Below, in pieces: positions 34,346-47,607 of a stretch of DNA of 64,000 nt. The notes under the pieces are model-generated. The model did not search any database, was not told the DNA's origin, and was given only the letters and a program-made list of their open reading frames with translations. Origin of the DNA: Pseudomonas soli. GTDB lineage: Bacteria > Pseudomonadota > Gammaproteobacteria > Pseudomonadales > Pseudomonadaceae. The stretch lies in assembly GCF_900110655.1 (NCBI RefSeq), contig NZ_FOEQ01000009.1, forward strand, positions 145,684 through 209,683. The letters run 5' to 3'. A program made the position numbers and the translations under genes. Each line of letters starts with the position of its first letter. Positions within the stretch are counted from its first letter, which is position 1.

Positions 34346-35639
34346 ATGTTCGAATATCATCGCAAGTCCGATCTGGTCGAGATCCAGCGCTGCCGGCAGG
34401 CCCTGGCGGGCATGGAGGCGAAGCTGGCAGCGATCAGCCGCTCGATGGCGATGATCGAGTTCACGCCGGATGGCACGATCCTCGAGGCGAACGAACACTT
34501 CTGCAAGACCATGGGCTACAGCGCCGACGAGTTACGTGGCAAGCACCACCGGCTGTTTTGCGACCCGACCTATGCCAAGAGTGCCGAGTACCAGCAACTG
34601 TGGCGCGAGCTGGGTGAGGGCAAGGCTATCGGCGGTACGTTCGAGCGCCTGGACAAGGCGGGGCGCGAGGTGTGGCTGGAAGCCAGCTACATGCCGGTGA
34701 TCGACGAGCGCCAGCAGGTGACCAGCGTGATCAAGGTGGCCTCCGACATTACCCGCCACGTGATCGAGGAGCACGAGAGCGAAAGCCTGCTCAAGGCTAT
34801 CGGCCGTTCGATGGCGGTGATCGAGTTCACCCCGGCTGGGCGAGTGATCAAGGCCAACCAGAACTTCCTCGACACCATGGGCTATCGCCTGGAGGAAGTG
34901 GTCGGGCGCCACCATGGGCTGTTCTGCCTGCCCCATGAACGCGAATCATCCCAGTACCGCGATTTCTGGGCGTCGCTCAACCGTGGCGAGTACCATTCAC
35001 ATCGCTTCGAGCGGGTCAACAAACAGGGCCAGACGGTTTACCTCGAGGCTTCCTACAACCCGATCTTCGACAACAAGGGCCGGCTGTACAAGGTGGTGAA
35101 GTTCGCCAGCGACATCACCCATCAGATCAGCACCCAGCAAACCGCCGCCGACGCCGCCCATGCCAGCTCGGTGCAGACCGATGCCTGCGCGCGCAAGGGT
35201 ACCCAGGTGGTGCAGCAGGCAGTCGAGGTGATCGAGCAGATCTCATGCGAGCTCAATGATGCCGCCCGTACCATCGATGCCGTGAGCAAGCAGTCCGAAG
35301 TGATCGGGCAGATCGTCCTGACCATCCGGGGCATCGCTGACCAGACCAACCTTTTGGCGCTCAATGCCGCCATCGAGGCGGCCCGGGCCGGGGAGCATGG
35401 CCGTGGCTTCGCCGTGGTCGCCGACGAGGTGCGCAACCTGGCTGCGCGCACCAGCAAGGCGACCCTGGAGATCGTCGAGGTGGTGCGACAGAATCATGAC
35501 CTGTCGTTGACCGCGGTGGCCAGCATGCAGTCAAGCCTGACCCGCACCGGCCTGGGTGTGGAACTGGCCAATGAAGCCGGTACGGTGATCATGGAGATCC
35601 AAGAGGGCTCAAGGCACGTGGTGGACGCCATCAGCCAGA

Positions 35640-35665
<26 letters not shown>
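34346..35665 (+). CDS. BdlA-like two-PAS chemotaxis transducer (no membrane segment)
   Basis: 439 aa; ATG 34346 has AGGAGG 8 nt upstream, unlike the earlier in-frame start at 34256. Two tandem PAS domains (about residues 25-140 and 147-265) are near-duplicates, both with IEFTPxGxxxxANxxFxxTMGY. About 300-435 is a short MCP signalling tip (IRGIADQTNLLALNAAIEAARAGEHGRGFAVVADEVRNLA). There is no transmembrane helix. This is the architecture of P. aeruginosa BdlA, which links c-di-GMP to biofilm dispersal. The 3' end overlaps the hybrid kinase gene by 26 bp. Confidence 0.87.
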
Positions 35666-38897
<3,232 letters not shown>

Positions 38898-38900
38898 GAC

Positions 38901-39515
38901 TCAGGCCACGTTGTTGCGTTTGGCCAGGTCGACCATTTCCACCAGCGACTCGACCTTGAGCTTTTCCATGATCCGGCCGCGGTAGGTGCTGATGGTCTTG
39001 GCGCTGAGGTTCATCTGTTCACCGATCAGTTTGTTGCTCTGGCCGGCGCTGAGCCGACGCAACACTTCCATTTCGCGGTTGGACAGCAGTCCCAGGCGCG
39101 ACGTCTCGCTTTCCAGGGTATTGCTGTTGACTGCCATCTGCGGAAAGGTCGAGTAGCCCTTGACCAAGGCCTTGAGGGCAAAGACCAGGGCATCGAGGTC
39201 TTCGTCCTTGTTGACGAAGGCCGAGATGCCGGCGTCCATGCAGCGGCGCACGTAGAGATCGGCGGGCTGGCCGGTGAGTGCCATGATCCGCGGCGGAGGG
39301 GCGATCAACTTGAGACGCTTGATCACCTCCATGCCGTCGAGGTCCGGTAGGCCGATGTCGAGGATGACCACGTCTGCCTTGGTTTGCTCGGCCAGGCGTG
39401 CGGCCTCTTTGCCTTTGCCGGTTTCGCCCACGACGGTGAAGCGTTCGCGTTCAAGCAGTATGCGTACGGCGAGCCGCACGATGTGGTGGTCATCGACCAA
39501 CAGCACGGATGTCAT
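38901..39515 (-). CDS. BvgA/EvgA-like response regulator
   Basis: 204 aa. Receiver with phospho-acceptor Asp in DVVILDIGLPDLDG (residue about 54) and a GerE-type helix-turn-helix at the C-terminus (LSNREMEVLRRLSAGQSNKLIGEQMNLSAKTISTYRGRIMEKL). The gene precedes the hybrid kinase by 3 nt and both are on the minus strand, so they form one operon. Targets unknown. Confidence 0.92.
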   Translation of the reverse strand: MTSVLLVDDHHIVRLAVRILLERERFTVVGETGKGKEAARLAEQTKADVVILDIGLPDLDGMEVIKRLKLIAPPPRIMALTGQPADLYVRRCMDAGISAFVNKDEDLDALVFALKALVKGYSTFPQMAVNSNTLESETSRLGLLSNREMEVLRRLSAGQSNKLIGEQMNLSAKTISTYRGRIMEKLKVESLVEMVDLAKRNNVA

Positions 39516-39703
39516 TCAGGTAGCTCCTGTCAAAGTGCATCCCGCTTCCAGCCTTGTCTTCAAGGTTCCGGGCCGCGGACTTGCTGGGCAGCGCGCACCT
39601 TACGGATATTCAGCACCCTTGGTAATAGGCGAGTATAGGGGTGTTGAAAAACCCGCGCCAAGATGTGGAAAATTCCTACAAACAAGGTTCGAGCACAGGG
39701 GCT

Positions 39704-39946
39704 TCAGGCGCAGGGTGCGTGGGGCTTGAGTACACGGAGTGCGGAGGCGGGATTGTTGCCCAGTACCTTGCCCACGCGGGTTGGGCGCGTCACCAGTTGG
39801 CCGCCGCAATTTGGGCAGCGATCATGGAAGTGCTGCGCGTTGCAGGCACGGCAGAAGGTGCACTCGAACGAGCAGATCAGCGCATCCGGGCTTTCAGGTG
39901 GCAGGTCGGTGTCGCAGCATTCGCAGTTGGGGCGCAGGTCGAGCAT
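39704..39946 (-). CDS. DUF1272 Cys-rich protein
   Basis: 80 aa from ATG 39946 (MLDLRPNCECCDTDLPPES). Cys pairs CECC, CSFECTFC, C and CPNCGG suggest two zinc sites. The LRPNCECCDxDLPP and ICSFECTFC motifs are diagnostic of DUF1272, of unknown function. It lies 64 nt beyond cobM on the same strand and could be the tail of that operon. Confidence 0.85.
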   Translation of the reverse strand: MLDLRPNCECCDTDLPPESPDALICSFECTFCRACNAQHFHDRCPNCGGQLVTRPTRVGKVLGNNPASALRVLKPHAPCA

Positions 39947-40010
39947 GTTCAGGGCTTCCATCCAGTTGGAAAGCCCAGTGTGCGCCGCCGCTGCCCGCTC
40001 GGCAATCGCT

Positions 40011-40763
40011 TCACGGGCCGGGCCGATAGAGGTGGGCGTGGCCGGCGCGATACAGGGCGGATTCGGCGAAGGGGGCGTCGCCCAGGACATGCCCGACGAG
40101 GATCAGCGCGGTGCGTCGGAAGCCCTTGGCGGCCACGCGTTCGGTGATGTCCGCCAGGGTGCCCTTGACCCAGTCCTGATCTGGCCAGGTGGCGCGATGG
40201 ACCACGGCGATGGGACAGTCGGTACCGTAATGCGGCAGCAACTGTTCGACGATCCGCTCCAGATGACGTACGCCCAGGTGAATGGCCAGGGTGCTGCCAT
40301 GGCGGGCCAGATCGGCCAGCTGTTCACCGGCCGGCATCGGCGAGCTGTCGCCGTAGCGGGTGAGGATCACCGTCTGCGCTACGCCTGGCAATGTCAGCTC
40401 ACAGCCCAGCAGCGCGGCGCTTGCGGCGGTGGCGGTGACGCCGGGGACGATCTGGTAGTCGATGCCCAGCTCACGCAGGTGGCGGATCTGTTCGCCGATG
40501 GCTCCATACAGGCTGGGGTCGCCGCTATGCACGCGGGCTACATCCTCCCCGTTGGCATGTGCCTGGCGCATGGCCTCGATGATCTGCTCCAGGTGTAGCT
40601 CGGCGCTGTTGAGCACGGTGTGCGCCTGGTGCCCCTCGAGCACCGCAGCAGGTACCAGGGAGCCCGCGTAGATGAGCACGGGGCATTGGCGGATCAGGCG
40701 TTGGCCCTTGACCGTGATCAGCTCGGGATCGCCGGGGCCGGCGCCGATGAAATAGACCGTCAT
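40011..40763 (-). CDS. cobM: Precorrin-4 C11-methyltransferase
   Basis: 250 aa. MTVYFIGAGPGDPELITVKGQRLI is the SAM-binding start of the corrin methyltransferases, and VARVHSGDPSLYGAIGEQ, VPGVTATAASAALLGCELTLPGVAQTVILTR and LILVGHVLG fix it as CobM. It methylates C-11 of precorrin-4 to give precorrin-5 in the aerobic route. It is the last cobalamin gene of the riboswitch-controlled cbtB-cbtA-cobE-cobM set. Confidence 0.93.
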   Translation of the reverse strand: MTVYFIGAGPGDPELITVKGQRLIRQCPVLIYAGSLVPAAVLEGHQAHTVLNSAELHLEQIIEAMRQAHANGEDVARVHSGDPSLYGAIGEQIRHLRELGIDYQIVPGVTATAASAALLGCELTLPGVAQTVILTRYGDSSPMPAGEQLADLARHGSTLAIHLGVRHLERIVEQLLPHYGTDCPIAVVHRATWPDQDWVKGTLADITERVAAKGFRRTALILVGHVLGDAPFAESALYRAGHAHLYRPGP

Positions 40764-40792
40764 GGGGGTTCCTTGCAGGTAAAAGGAGCGGA

Positions 40793-41203
40793 TTATCCGC
40801 CGATGGCCAGGGCCAGGGTAGCGCCTCGTAACCCCTGCCTTGGTACGCGCAGGCGCGGCTCGGTGCCGCTGCGCCCGGCCAGGGCCAGAGCTGCGCTTTC
40901 GGCCACGCCCCAGCAGCCGGTCTGGGCGTACGCTATTGTCGAGCGCTGGCTGAGCAGCGGTTCGAAGGTTGCCAGGTGGCTGCTGTCGAAGCAGATGAAC
41001 GGCAGGCCGAGCCGTTCGGCCAGCGCCAGCAGGCCGGGTTCGCGCGCCTTGGGTTCGATGCTGGCAATGGCCTTGAGGGCCGACAGAGGCAGGGCGTGGC
41101 TGGTCAGCGTCTGGCGCAGCAGCACGGCGAGTGTTTCGACCGGGCAGCCACGGCGGCAGCCAAAGCCGGCATATAACGCCGGCGGGCGAGCGAGGTCGCG
41201 CAT
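40793..41203 (-). CDS. cobE: Cobalamin biosynthesis protein CobE
   Basis: 136 aa. PALYAGFGCRRGCPVETLAVLLRQTL, then IASIEPKAREPGLLALAERLGLPF and GCWGVAESAALALAG are the CobE / CbiG C-terminal signature. Its exact step is not settled; it is needed in the aerobic pathway near precorrin processing. The start ATG shares one base with the stop of the cbtA gene. Confidence 0.88.
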   Translation of the reverse strand: MRDLARPPALYAGFGCRRGCPVETLAVLLRQTLTSHALPLSALKAIASIEPKAREPGLLALAERLGLPFICFDSSHLATFEPLLSQRSTIAYAQTGCWGVAESAALALAGRSGTEPRLRVPRQGLRGATLALAIGG

Positions 41204-41892
41204 CAGGCCTGACTGGAGCGGCGGAACAACCAGGCGCTGAGCAGGCCCAGGGCCAGCCAGAACGCGGCGTTGGTCAGCCAGGATGCGATCTTGAACTGGG
41301 TTTCCAGCGCTTCGGGGGCCAAGCTTTCATGAACCGCTGGTTGCGGCGCGCCGATCAGGTGAGGGACTACCAGCAGGGCGACACCCAGCACCTTGAACAG
41401 CCAATGGTGGGCGAAGACCAGCAGCGCCAGGCCCGCGGCGGTGGCGGCGGCGGTGCCGATCCACCAAGTCTGGCGCTGGCCGAGGTCGGCGGCGGCTGTC
41501 CCCGGAAGTTCCGGTGGCAGACCCAGGGTCGGCGCCAGGCAGAACACGGCGAAGCCCGCCAGGCCCCACAGCGCACCGGTGGCCACTCGGCCTGGGGTGC
41601 GCAGGCTGTACAGGGCGGCGAGAATCAGAGCGAAGCCGACGGCTACCACCAGGTTGCCACCGGTAGTGGACAGGACCCGCTGCCAGCCATCTTCGGGCGC
41701 CCAGGCCTCGGCGCTGTGCTCATGAGGTGCTGCCGCCTCGCCGTGCTCATGGTGTTCGACGGCGGGGGCGGCGGTTTCATAGGTTTCCGCCTGGAGAATC
41801 AGCGGGGCGACCCAGAAGCTTTGCAGCAGGGTCAGCAGCAGGGCGGCGAGCAGGCCGCTGAAACCCGCGGTACGGGCGATGCGCGTGATCAT
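41203..41892 (-). CDS. CbtA-family putative cobalt transporter subunit
   Basis: 229 aa integral membrane protein with about five hydrophobic segments. The EHHEHGEAAAPHEH and AWAPEDGWQR stretch in the first loop is His-rich, as in CbtA. The CbtAB pair was proposed to import cobalt from its co-occurrence with B12 riboswitches. It follows cbtB by 10 nt. Confidence 0.87.
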   Translation of the reverse strand: MITRIARTAGFSGLLAALLLTLLQSFWVAPLILQAETYETAAPAVEHHEHGEAAAPHEHSAEAWAPEDGWQRVLSTTGGNLVVAVGFALILAALYSLRTPGRVATGALWGLAGFAVFCLAPTLGLPPELPGTAAADLGQRQTWWIGTAAATAAGLALLVFAHHWLFKVLGVALLVVPHLIGAPQPAVHESLAPEALETQFKIASWLTNAAFWLALGLLSAWLFRRSSQA

Positions 41893-41902
41893 GCGGGCGT
41901 AC

Positions 41903-42088
41903 TCAGTGGCAAGGGAAGGCAGCGCTGTGGCGGGTGTCGTGGGCGGCGTTGTGCACCGCCTCGATTTGCGAGAAACCGGCGAAGTACACCAGGCACAGGC
42001 CCAGCAGGGTGGCGCCGACCGCGACGATCAGGCGCTGGCTGAGGCTGATGGGGGTGGCGATACTGGATTTGGCGTGGGTGATGGGCAT
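41903..42088 (-). CDS. CbtB-family putative cobalt transporter subunit
   Basis: 61 aa, ATG 42088 with AGAGGA upstream. One membrane helix (LIVAVGATLLGLCLVYFAGF) and a C-terminal His-rich tail (HNAAHDTRHSAAFPCH) define the CbtB family. First gene after the minus-strand cobalamin riboswitch. Confidence 0.88.
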   Translation of the reverse strand: MPITHAKSSIATPISLSQRLIVAVGATLLGLCLVYFAGFSQIEAVHNAAHDTRHSAAFPCH

Positions 42089-42189
42089 GACGCGTCCTCT
42101 GCTGCTTTTGTTGTGGCAACGGGCAGGCGCGACGCCCCCGGGCACGGTTGGCCCAGGTGATACGACAGCGCCCGCCCACCGCGGGGTGT

Positions 42190-42405
42190 TCTGCAAGCAT
42201 GTCAGGCCGGTCTCCGGGCTGGCGAGGTGGAGTGGGGCTCCATTGGTCAAGCATCACCTTCCCATGCCATGCGGGGGCACAGTGGTCTGGATGCTTCTCT
42301 CGCTTACCGTTGCGGGGGCAGCACCGGCCTTGTCGTCCCTCTTCAAAGGGCGCGCGACGCACCGGTTTCCCGTTTCACCCCCGTTGGGGGCACCTGAACG
42401 CAATG
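42190..42405 (-). promoter_or_regulatory. Cobalamin riboswitch upstream of cbtB-cbtA-cobE-cobM
   Basis: On the minus strand the order is AGGTGCC, GGGTGAAACGGGAA, GCTGCCCCCGCAACGGTAA, ACTGTG, GGGAAGG, then the B12 box GCCAGCCCGGAGACCGGCCT ending near 42193. These are the conserved elements of the adenosylcobalamin riboswitch. About 100 nt separate it from the cbtB start and include a GC-rich dyad that could sequester or terminate. Confidence 0.92.
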
Positions 42406-42473
42406 CGTTAGCAAATCACGGGGCCGGGCCTGCGTCAATCGCTGTGGCGGTTGACCGTCAGGCAGGCACTGCG

Positions 42474-42663
42474 TAGCCTTGCCGGTTCGAGGTTCCCGGG
42501 CGTTGGCCCGGGCTAAGACGGGAACGCGGTACAAGCCGCGGCTGCCCCCGCAACTGTAGGCACTGATGAAGGATCGGCATAGCCACTGCGCACGCGCGGG
42601 AAGGCGCCATCCCACTGGCTGAGAAGGCCGGCGGTGCAAGCCAGGAGACCTGCCTCGCAACGT
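42474..42663 (+). promoter_or_regulatory. Cobalamin riboswitch upstream of cobW-cobN-chlI
   Basis: GAGGTTCCC, GACGGGAACGCGGT, GCTGCCCCCGCAACTGTAG, GCCACTGCGC, GGGAAGGC and the B12 box AAGCCAGGAGACCTGCC appear in canonical order. It ends about 110 nt before the cobW start. The two switches are back to back, about 70 nt apart, and must each have a promoter in or near that gap. Confidence 0.93.
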
Positions 42664-42772
42664 TTTCGACTTTCAACCGGGCGGGGTGATCCGGTGGCGA
42701 ACCAGCCAGGGCGACTCGACCCGGGGCTGTCGTCCTGCATGCCCGCGCCACTGCTTCCAAGGGCATTGCGAC

Positions 42773-43840
42773 ATGAAAACACTGGCCAAGCTTCCCGTCA
42801 CCATCGTCACCGGCTTCCTCGGCTCGGGCAAGACCACCTTGCTGCGCCATATGCTCGACAACGCCCAGGGCCGTCGGATCGCGGTGATCGTCAACGAGTT
42901 CGGCGAACTGGGTATCGATGGCGAGATCCTGAAGCAGTGCGGCATCGGTTGCTCAGAGGAAGAAGCCAACGGCCGTGTCTACGAGCTGGCCAACGGCTGC
43001 CTGTGCTGCACCGTGCAGGAAGAGTTCTTCCCGGTGATGCGCGAGCTGGTAGCGCGCCGCGGCGACCTCGACCATATCCTTATCGAAACCAGCGGCCTGG
43101 CCCTGCCCAAACCCTTGGTGCAGGCCTTCCAGTGGCCAGAGATCCGCAACGCCTGCACGGTCGATGCGGTGATCACTGTGGTCGACAGCCCGGCCGTGGC
43201 GGCCGGTACTTTCGCCGCCTATCCAGACCAGGTCGACGCCCAACGAAAGCTCGACCCTAACCTGGACCACGAATCGCCGCTGCATGAGCTGTTCGCCGAT
43301 CAGCTGGCCAGCGCCGACCTGGTGGTGTTGAACAAGGCCGACCTGATCGATGCCGACGGCCTGGCCAAGGTCCGTGCCGAAGTGGCCGAGGAACTGCCGC
43401 CGGCGGTCAAGGTGATCGAGGCAAGCAGTGGTCGCCTGCCGCTGGAAGTGTTGCTGGGCGTGGGCGCCGAGTCCGAGGTACATATCGACGGCCGTCGTAC
43501 CCACCACGACAGCCACCACGACGGCGATGATCACGACGACCATGACCACGACGCCTTCGACTCTATCTCCATCGACTTGCCCGAGGCTGACGAAAGCCTG
43601 TTGCTCGACGCCTTGACACAACTGGTCACCGAGTTCGGCATCTTGCGCGCCAAGGGCTTCGCCGCCATTCCCGGCAAGCCGATGCGTCTGCTGATCCAGG
43701 GCGTGGGCACCCGTTTCGACAAGCATTTCGACCGCGCCTGGCGCAGCGAGGAACCACGTATCACCCGCCTGGTGCTGATCGGCCAGGACCTGGATGCTGC
43801 ACGCCTGCAAGCGCGTCTGCGCCAGGCCCTGGGCGCCTGA
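42773..43840 (+). CDS. cobW: CobW-type GTPase (metal chaperone)
   Basis: 355 aa from ATG 42773. G3E GTPase: P-loop GFLGSGKTTLL, metal site ANGCLCC, switch ETSGLALP, NKADLID. A His/Asp-rich stretch (RRTHHDSHHDGDDHDDHDHD) near residue 245 precedes the CobW C-terminal domain. It is thought to deliver cobalt to the CobN chelatase, whose gene starts 3 nt downstream. Under the plus-strand cobalamin riboswitch. Confidence 0.93.
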   Translation: MKTLAKLPVTIVTGFLGSGKTTLLRHMLDNAQGRRIAVIVNEFGELGIDGEILKQCGIGCSEEEANGRVYELANGCLCCTVQEEFFPVMRELVARRGDLDHILIETSGLALPKPLVQAFQWPEIRNACTVDAVITVVDSPAVAAGTFAAYPDQVDAQRKLDPNLDHESPLHELFADQLASADLVVLNKADLIDADGLAKVRAEVAEELPPAVKVIEASSGRLPLEVLLGVGAESEVHIDGRRTHHDSHHDGDDHDDHDHDAFDSISIDLPEADESLLLDALTQLVTEFGILRAKGFAAIPGKPMRLLIQGVGTRFDKHFDRAWRSEEPRITRLVLIGQDLDAARLQARLRQALGA

Positions 43841-43843
43841 CCC

Positions 43844-46800
43844 ATGCACCTGCTGCGGACCCAGCCGGGCGGTTTTGTGCCGGACGACAGCATCGCCGAC
43901 CTCGGCCAGACCCCTGCCGAACTGGTGATCCTCTGCAGCGGTGATTCGCACCTGGCGCTGCTCGCCGAAACCGCCGAGCAGTTGCCGGCGGATTTCCCCA
44001 GCGTGCGCCTGGCTAACCCGATGCAGGTGCAGAACCACGCCTCGGTCGACCTGTATGTCGACCAGGTGCTGCGCCATGCCAAGGTGATCCTTGTGTCGCT
44101 GCATGGCGGCGTCGGTTACTGGCGCTACGGTGTCGAACAACTGGTGGCGTTGGCGGCGCAGGGCGTGCAATTGATTCTGGTCCCCGGCGACGACCGGCCC
44201 GACCCGGAGCTTACCGGGCTGGGCACGGTACGCGGCGAACAGGCCGAGCGCCTCTGGCACTACTTGCGCCAGGGCGGCAAGGCCAATGCACTGAACCTGT
44301 TCAACTGCCTGGCCAGCCAGTGGCTGGGGCGCGCCTACCCCTGGGACGAACCGCAGCCTTTGCCGCGCACGGTGGTCTACCACCCGGCCAAGTCCAGCGC
44401 ACGGCTCGAGGACTGGTACACCGAATGGCACCCGGAGTACCCGGTGGCGCCGCTGCTGTTCTACCGCTCTCACCTGCAGGCGGCCAACACCGCGTTCATC
44501 GATGTGTTCTGCCTGCGCCTGCAGGCTTGCGGCCTGAATCCGTTACCGATCGCCGTGGCCAGCCTCAAGGAACGCGCTTGCCTGGACCAGGTCGAGGCCT
44601 GGCTTGACGAAGTGCAGGCCGAGGTGGTGATCAACACCACCGGCTTCGCTCTGTCCAGCCCCGAACAGCCCAATCTGCGCCCGCTGCGTCGCGACGTGCC
44701 GGTGTTGCAGGCGATCTGCGCCCAGGACAACCAGCCCGGCTGGGAGCAGAGCGAGCAGGGCCTCGGCGCCCGCGACCTGGCGATGCACATCGCCTTGCCC
44801 GAGCTGGACGGGCGCATCATCACCCGGCCGGTGAGTTTCAAGGACCTGGCCTGGCGCAGCGAGCGCAGCCAGTCCGACGTGGTCTGCTACCGCGCCCACC
44901 CCGAACGCATGGATTTCGTCGCCGAACTGGCGCGGCGCTGGGTGACCCTGGCGCGCCTGGACAACCAGGAGAAGCGCGTGGCCCTGGTGCTGGCCAACTA
45001 TCCGACCCGCGACGGGCGCATCGGCAACGGAGTCGGCCTCGACACCCCAGGCGCGGCATTGAATATCCTCAAGGCCCTGCAGGCGCAGGGTTATCCGGTA
45101 GCCGGCCTGCCCGACAGCGGCACCGAGTTGATCCACCAGTTGCTTGGCGGTGTGACCAACGACCTCGATCATCTTGACCAGCGCCCTTGCGCCCAGAGCC
45201 TGGCCCTGGCCGACTACCACAGCGCCTTCGCCGCGTTGCCCGAGGCCAACCAGCGCGCGGTGCTGGAGCGCTGGGGGCCGCCTGAGCAGGATCCGATGTT
45301 CCGCAGCGGGCGCATGATGGTCGCTGGCCTGCGCTACGGCCTGACCTTCGTCGGCATCCAGCCGGCGCGGGGCTACCAGGTGGACCACAGCGCCGTATAC
45401 CACGACCCGGACCTGGTGCCGCCGCACGGCTACCTGGCGTTTCACTTCTGGTTGCGCAACGGCTACGCCGCCGATGCGTTGATCCATGTCGGCAAGCACG
45501 GCAACCTGGAATGGCTGCCGGGCAAGGGCGTGGGGCTGTCCGCCGAATGTTGGCCGGATGCGTTGCTCGGGCCGTTGCCCAACATCTATCCATTTATCGT
45601 CAATGACCCAGGCGAGGGTGCCCAGGCCAAGCGACGTACCCAGGCGGTGATCATCGACCACCTGATGCCGCCATTGACCCGCGCCGAGACCTACGGCCCG
45701 CTGCGCCACCTGGAACAGCTGGCCGACGAGTACTACGAAGCGCAGTTGCTCGATCCACGTCGCGCCAACGAGTTGCAGCGCGACATCCTCGCACTGGTCA
45801 AGGCCAACCACATCGACCGCGAACTGCAGCTTGAAGGGCAGCTGGAGGATGCTGCGGTGTGGTTGCCGCGCTTGGATACCTACCTGTGCGACCTCAAGGA
45901 GTCGCAGATCCGCGATGGCCTGCATGTATTCGGCCAGTCGCCCCAGGGGCGCCTGCGCAGCGACACGCTGCTGGCCCTGGTGCGGGTGGCTCGGGGAGAT
46001 GGCAAGGGCGGCAATGCCAGCCTGATTCGCGTGCTGGCCAAGGCCTTGGCGTTGGGCTTCGATCCGTTGGACTGCGACCTGGGGCAGGCCTGGGACGGGC
46101 CGAGCCCGGGCCTGCTGCTGCAACTTGACAACAGCGCATGGCGCACCTGTGGTGATACCCGTGAGCGTCTGGAGTGCCTCGCGCTGACATTGATCGAGCA
46201 GGCATTGCAAGGGGCTGTGGCGTTGCCGGATGAAGACGGCTGGGCACCGGTGCGCGAGGTCTTGCAGGCACTGGTCGAACGGGTCGCGCCGGACCTGGAC
46301 GCCTGTGGCGCCGCCGAGATGGACGGCCTGCTGGCCGCACTGGCCGGGCGTTTCGTCCCGGCAGGGCCCAGTGGCGCACCCAGCCGTGGCCGCCTGGACG
46401 TACTGCCCACCGGGCGCAACTTCTACACCGTCGATGTGCGTAACCTGCCGACCACCACGGCCTGGCGCCTGGGGTTTGCCTCGGCCAACCTGATCCTCGA
46501 GCGCCACCTGCAGGATCACGGCGACCACTTGCGTCAGCTGGGCCTGTCGGTGTGGGGCACGGCGACCATGCGCACCGGCGGCGACGACATCGCCCAGGCC
46601 CTGGCGCTGATGGGCGTGCGCCCGGTGTGGGCCACCGGCAGCCAGCGGGTCGACGACTTCGAGATCCTGCCATTGAGCCTGCTCGACCGGCCGCGGGTGG
46701 ATGTGACGCTGCGAGTGTCGGGTTTCTTCCGCGACGCCTTCGGCAACCTGATCCGCCTTTTCGACGCCGCCGTGCAGGCGGTGGCCGCGCTGGACGAGCC

Positions 46801-47605
46801 GGACGACCTGAACCCCCTGGCCGCACGGGTGCGCGCCGAGCGTGAAGTGTTGCTCGGCGCCGGCATGGAGCTGGAGCAGGCGGCGCGGCAGGCCGGCTGG
46901 CGGGTATTCGGAGCCAAGCCGGGGGCGTATGGCGCTGGCGTGCAGAACGCCATCGACGGCCGGCTGTGGCACAGCCGCGACGACTTGGCCGAGGTCTATC
47001 TCAACCATGGTGGCTACGCCTACGGCGCCAGCGACGAGGGCACACCGGCCCGCGCCGCGTTCGCCCAGCGCCTGGCGCAGGTGCAGGCCGTGCTGCAGAA
47101 CCAGGACAACCACGAGCACGACCTGCTCGACTCCAACGACTACTACCAATTCCAGGGCGGCATGCTGGCGGCGGCCGAAACCCTGGCCGGTACCGCGCGA
47201 GCCAGCTACCACGGCGATCACAGCCAGGCTGACCGGCCGCGGGTGCGGACCCTGAAGGAAGAACTCAACCGAGTGATTCGTGCCCGCGCGCTCAATCCGA
47301 AATGGATCGACGGCGCCAAGCGTCATGGCTATAAAGGTGCGTTCGAGCTGGCGGCGACGGTCGACAACCTGTTTGCCTTCGACGCCACCACCCACCTGAT
47401 CGACGATCATCATTACCAGGGCCTGGCCGACGCCTATGTGCTCGACCCGGCCACCCGTGACTTCATGCGCGAGCACAACCCCGAAGCCCTGCGCGACCTT
47501 ACCGAGCGTTTGCTGGAAGCCCAGCAGCGCGGGTTGTGGCAAGAACCGGGCGACTATCGCGAGAGCCTCGAGCAGCAGTTGCTCGCCGGCGAGGAAGACA
47601 GCTGA
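43844..47605 (+). CDS. cobN: Cobaltochelatase large subunit CobN
   Basis: 1253 aa, the usual CobN length. Recognisable blocks include GVGYWRYGVEQ near residue 85, ALVLANYPTRDGRIGNGVGLDTPGA (split here by reading on), HVGKHGNLEWLPGKGVGLS with active-region His residues, and NFYTVDVRNLPTTTAWRLG. It inserts Co2+ into hydrogenobyrinate a,c-diamide, powered by AAA+ and VWA partners. Those partners are supplied by the next gene, whose two products would come from one message. Confidence 0.95.
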   Translation: MHLLRTQPGGFVPDDSIADLGQTPAELVILCSGDSHLALLAETAEQLPADFPSVRLANPMQVQNHASVDLYVDQVLRHAKVILVSLHGGVGYWRYGVEQLVALAAQGVQLILVPGDDRPDPELTGLGTVRGEQAERLWHYLRQGGKANALNLFNCLASQWLGRAYPWDEPQPLPRTVVYHPAKSSARLEDWYTEWHPEYPVAPLLFYRSHLQAANTAFIDVFCLRLQACGLNPLPIAVASLKERACLDQVEAWLDEVQAEVVINTTGFALSSPEQPNLRPLRRDVPVLQAICAQDNQPGWEQSEQGLGARDLAMHIALPELDGRIITRPVSFKDLAWRSERSQSDVVCYRAHPERMDFVAELARRWVTLARLDNQEKRVALVLANYPTRDGRIGNGVGLDTPGAALNILKALQAQGYPVAGLPDSGTELIHQLLGGVTNDLDHLDQRPCAQSLALADYHSAFAALPEANQRAVLERWGPPEQDPMFRSGRMMVAGLRYGLTFVGIQPARGYQVDHSAVYHDPDLVPPHGYLAFHFWLRNGYAADALIHVGKHGNLEWLPGKGVGLSAECWPDALLGPLPNIYPFIVNDPGEGAQAKRRTQAVIIDHLMPPLTRAETYGPLRHLEQLADEYYEAQLLDPRRANELQRDILALVKANHIDRELQLEGQLEDAAVWLPRLDTYLCDLKESQIRDGLHVFGQSPQGRLRSDTLLALVRVARGDGKGGNASLIRVLAKALALGFDPLDCDLGQAWDGPSPGLLLQLDNSAWRTCGDTRERLECLALTLIEQALQGAVALPDEDGWAPVREVLQALVERVAPDLDACGAAEMDGLLAALAGRFVPAGPSGAPSRGRLDVLPTGRNFYTVDVRNLPTTTAWRLGFASANLILERHLQDHGDHLRQLGLSVWGTATMRTGGDDIAQALALMGVRPVWATGSQRVDDFEILPLSLLDRPRVDVTLRVSGFFRDAFGNLIRLFDAAVQAVAALDEPDDLNPLAARVRAEREVLLGAGMELEQAARQAGWRVFGAKPGAYGAGVQNAIDGRLWHSRDDLAEVYLNHGGYAYGASDEGTPARAAFAQRLAQVQAVLQNQDNHEHDLLDSNDYYQFQGGMLAAAETLAGTARASYHGDHSQADRPRVRTLKEELNRVIRARALNPKWIDGAKRHGYKGAFELAATVDNLFAFDATTHLIDDHHYQGLADAYVLDPATRDFMREHNPEALRDLTERLLEAQQRGLWQEPGDYRESLEQQLLAGEEDS

Positions 47606-47607
47606 AC

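Noticed and set aside
44543..47542. 999-aa minus-strand frame opposite cobN
   Set aside because: Antisense shadow of a very strong coding sequence, with the same His/Gln/Arg-rich composition as other shadows and no domain.
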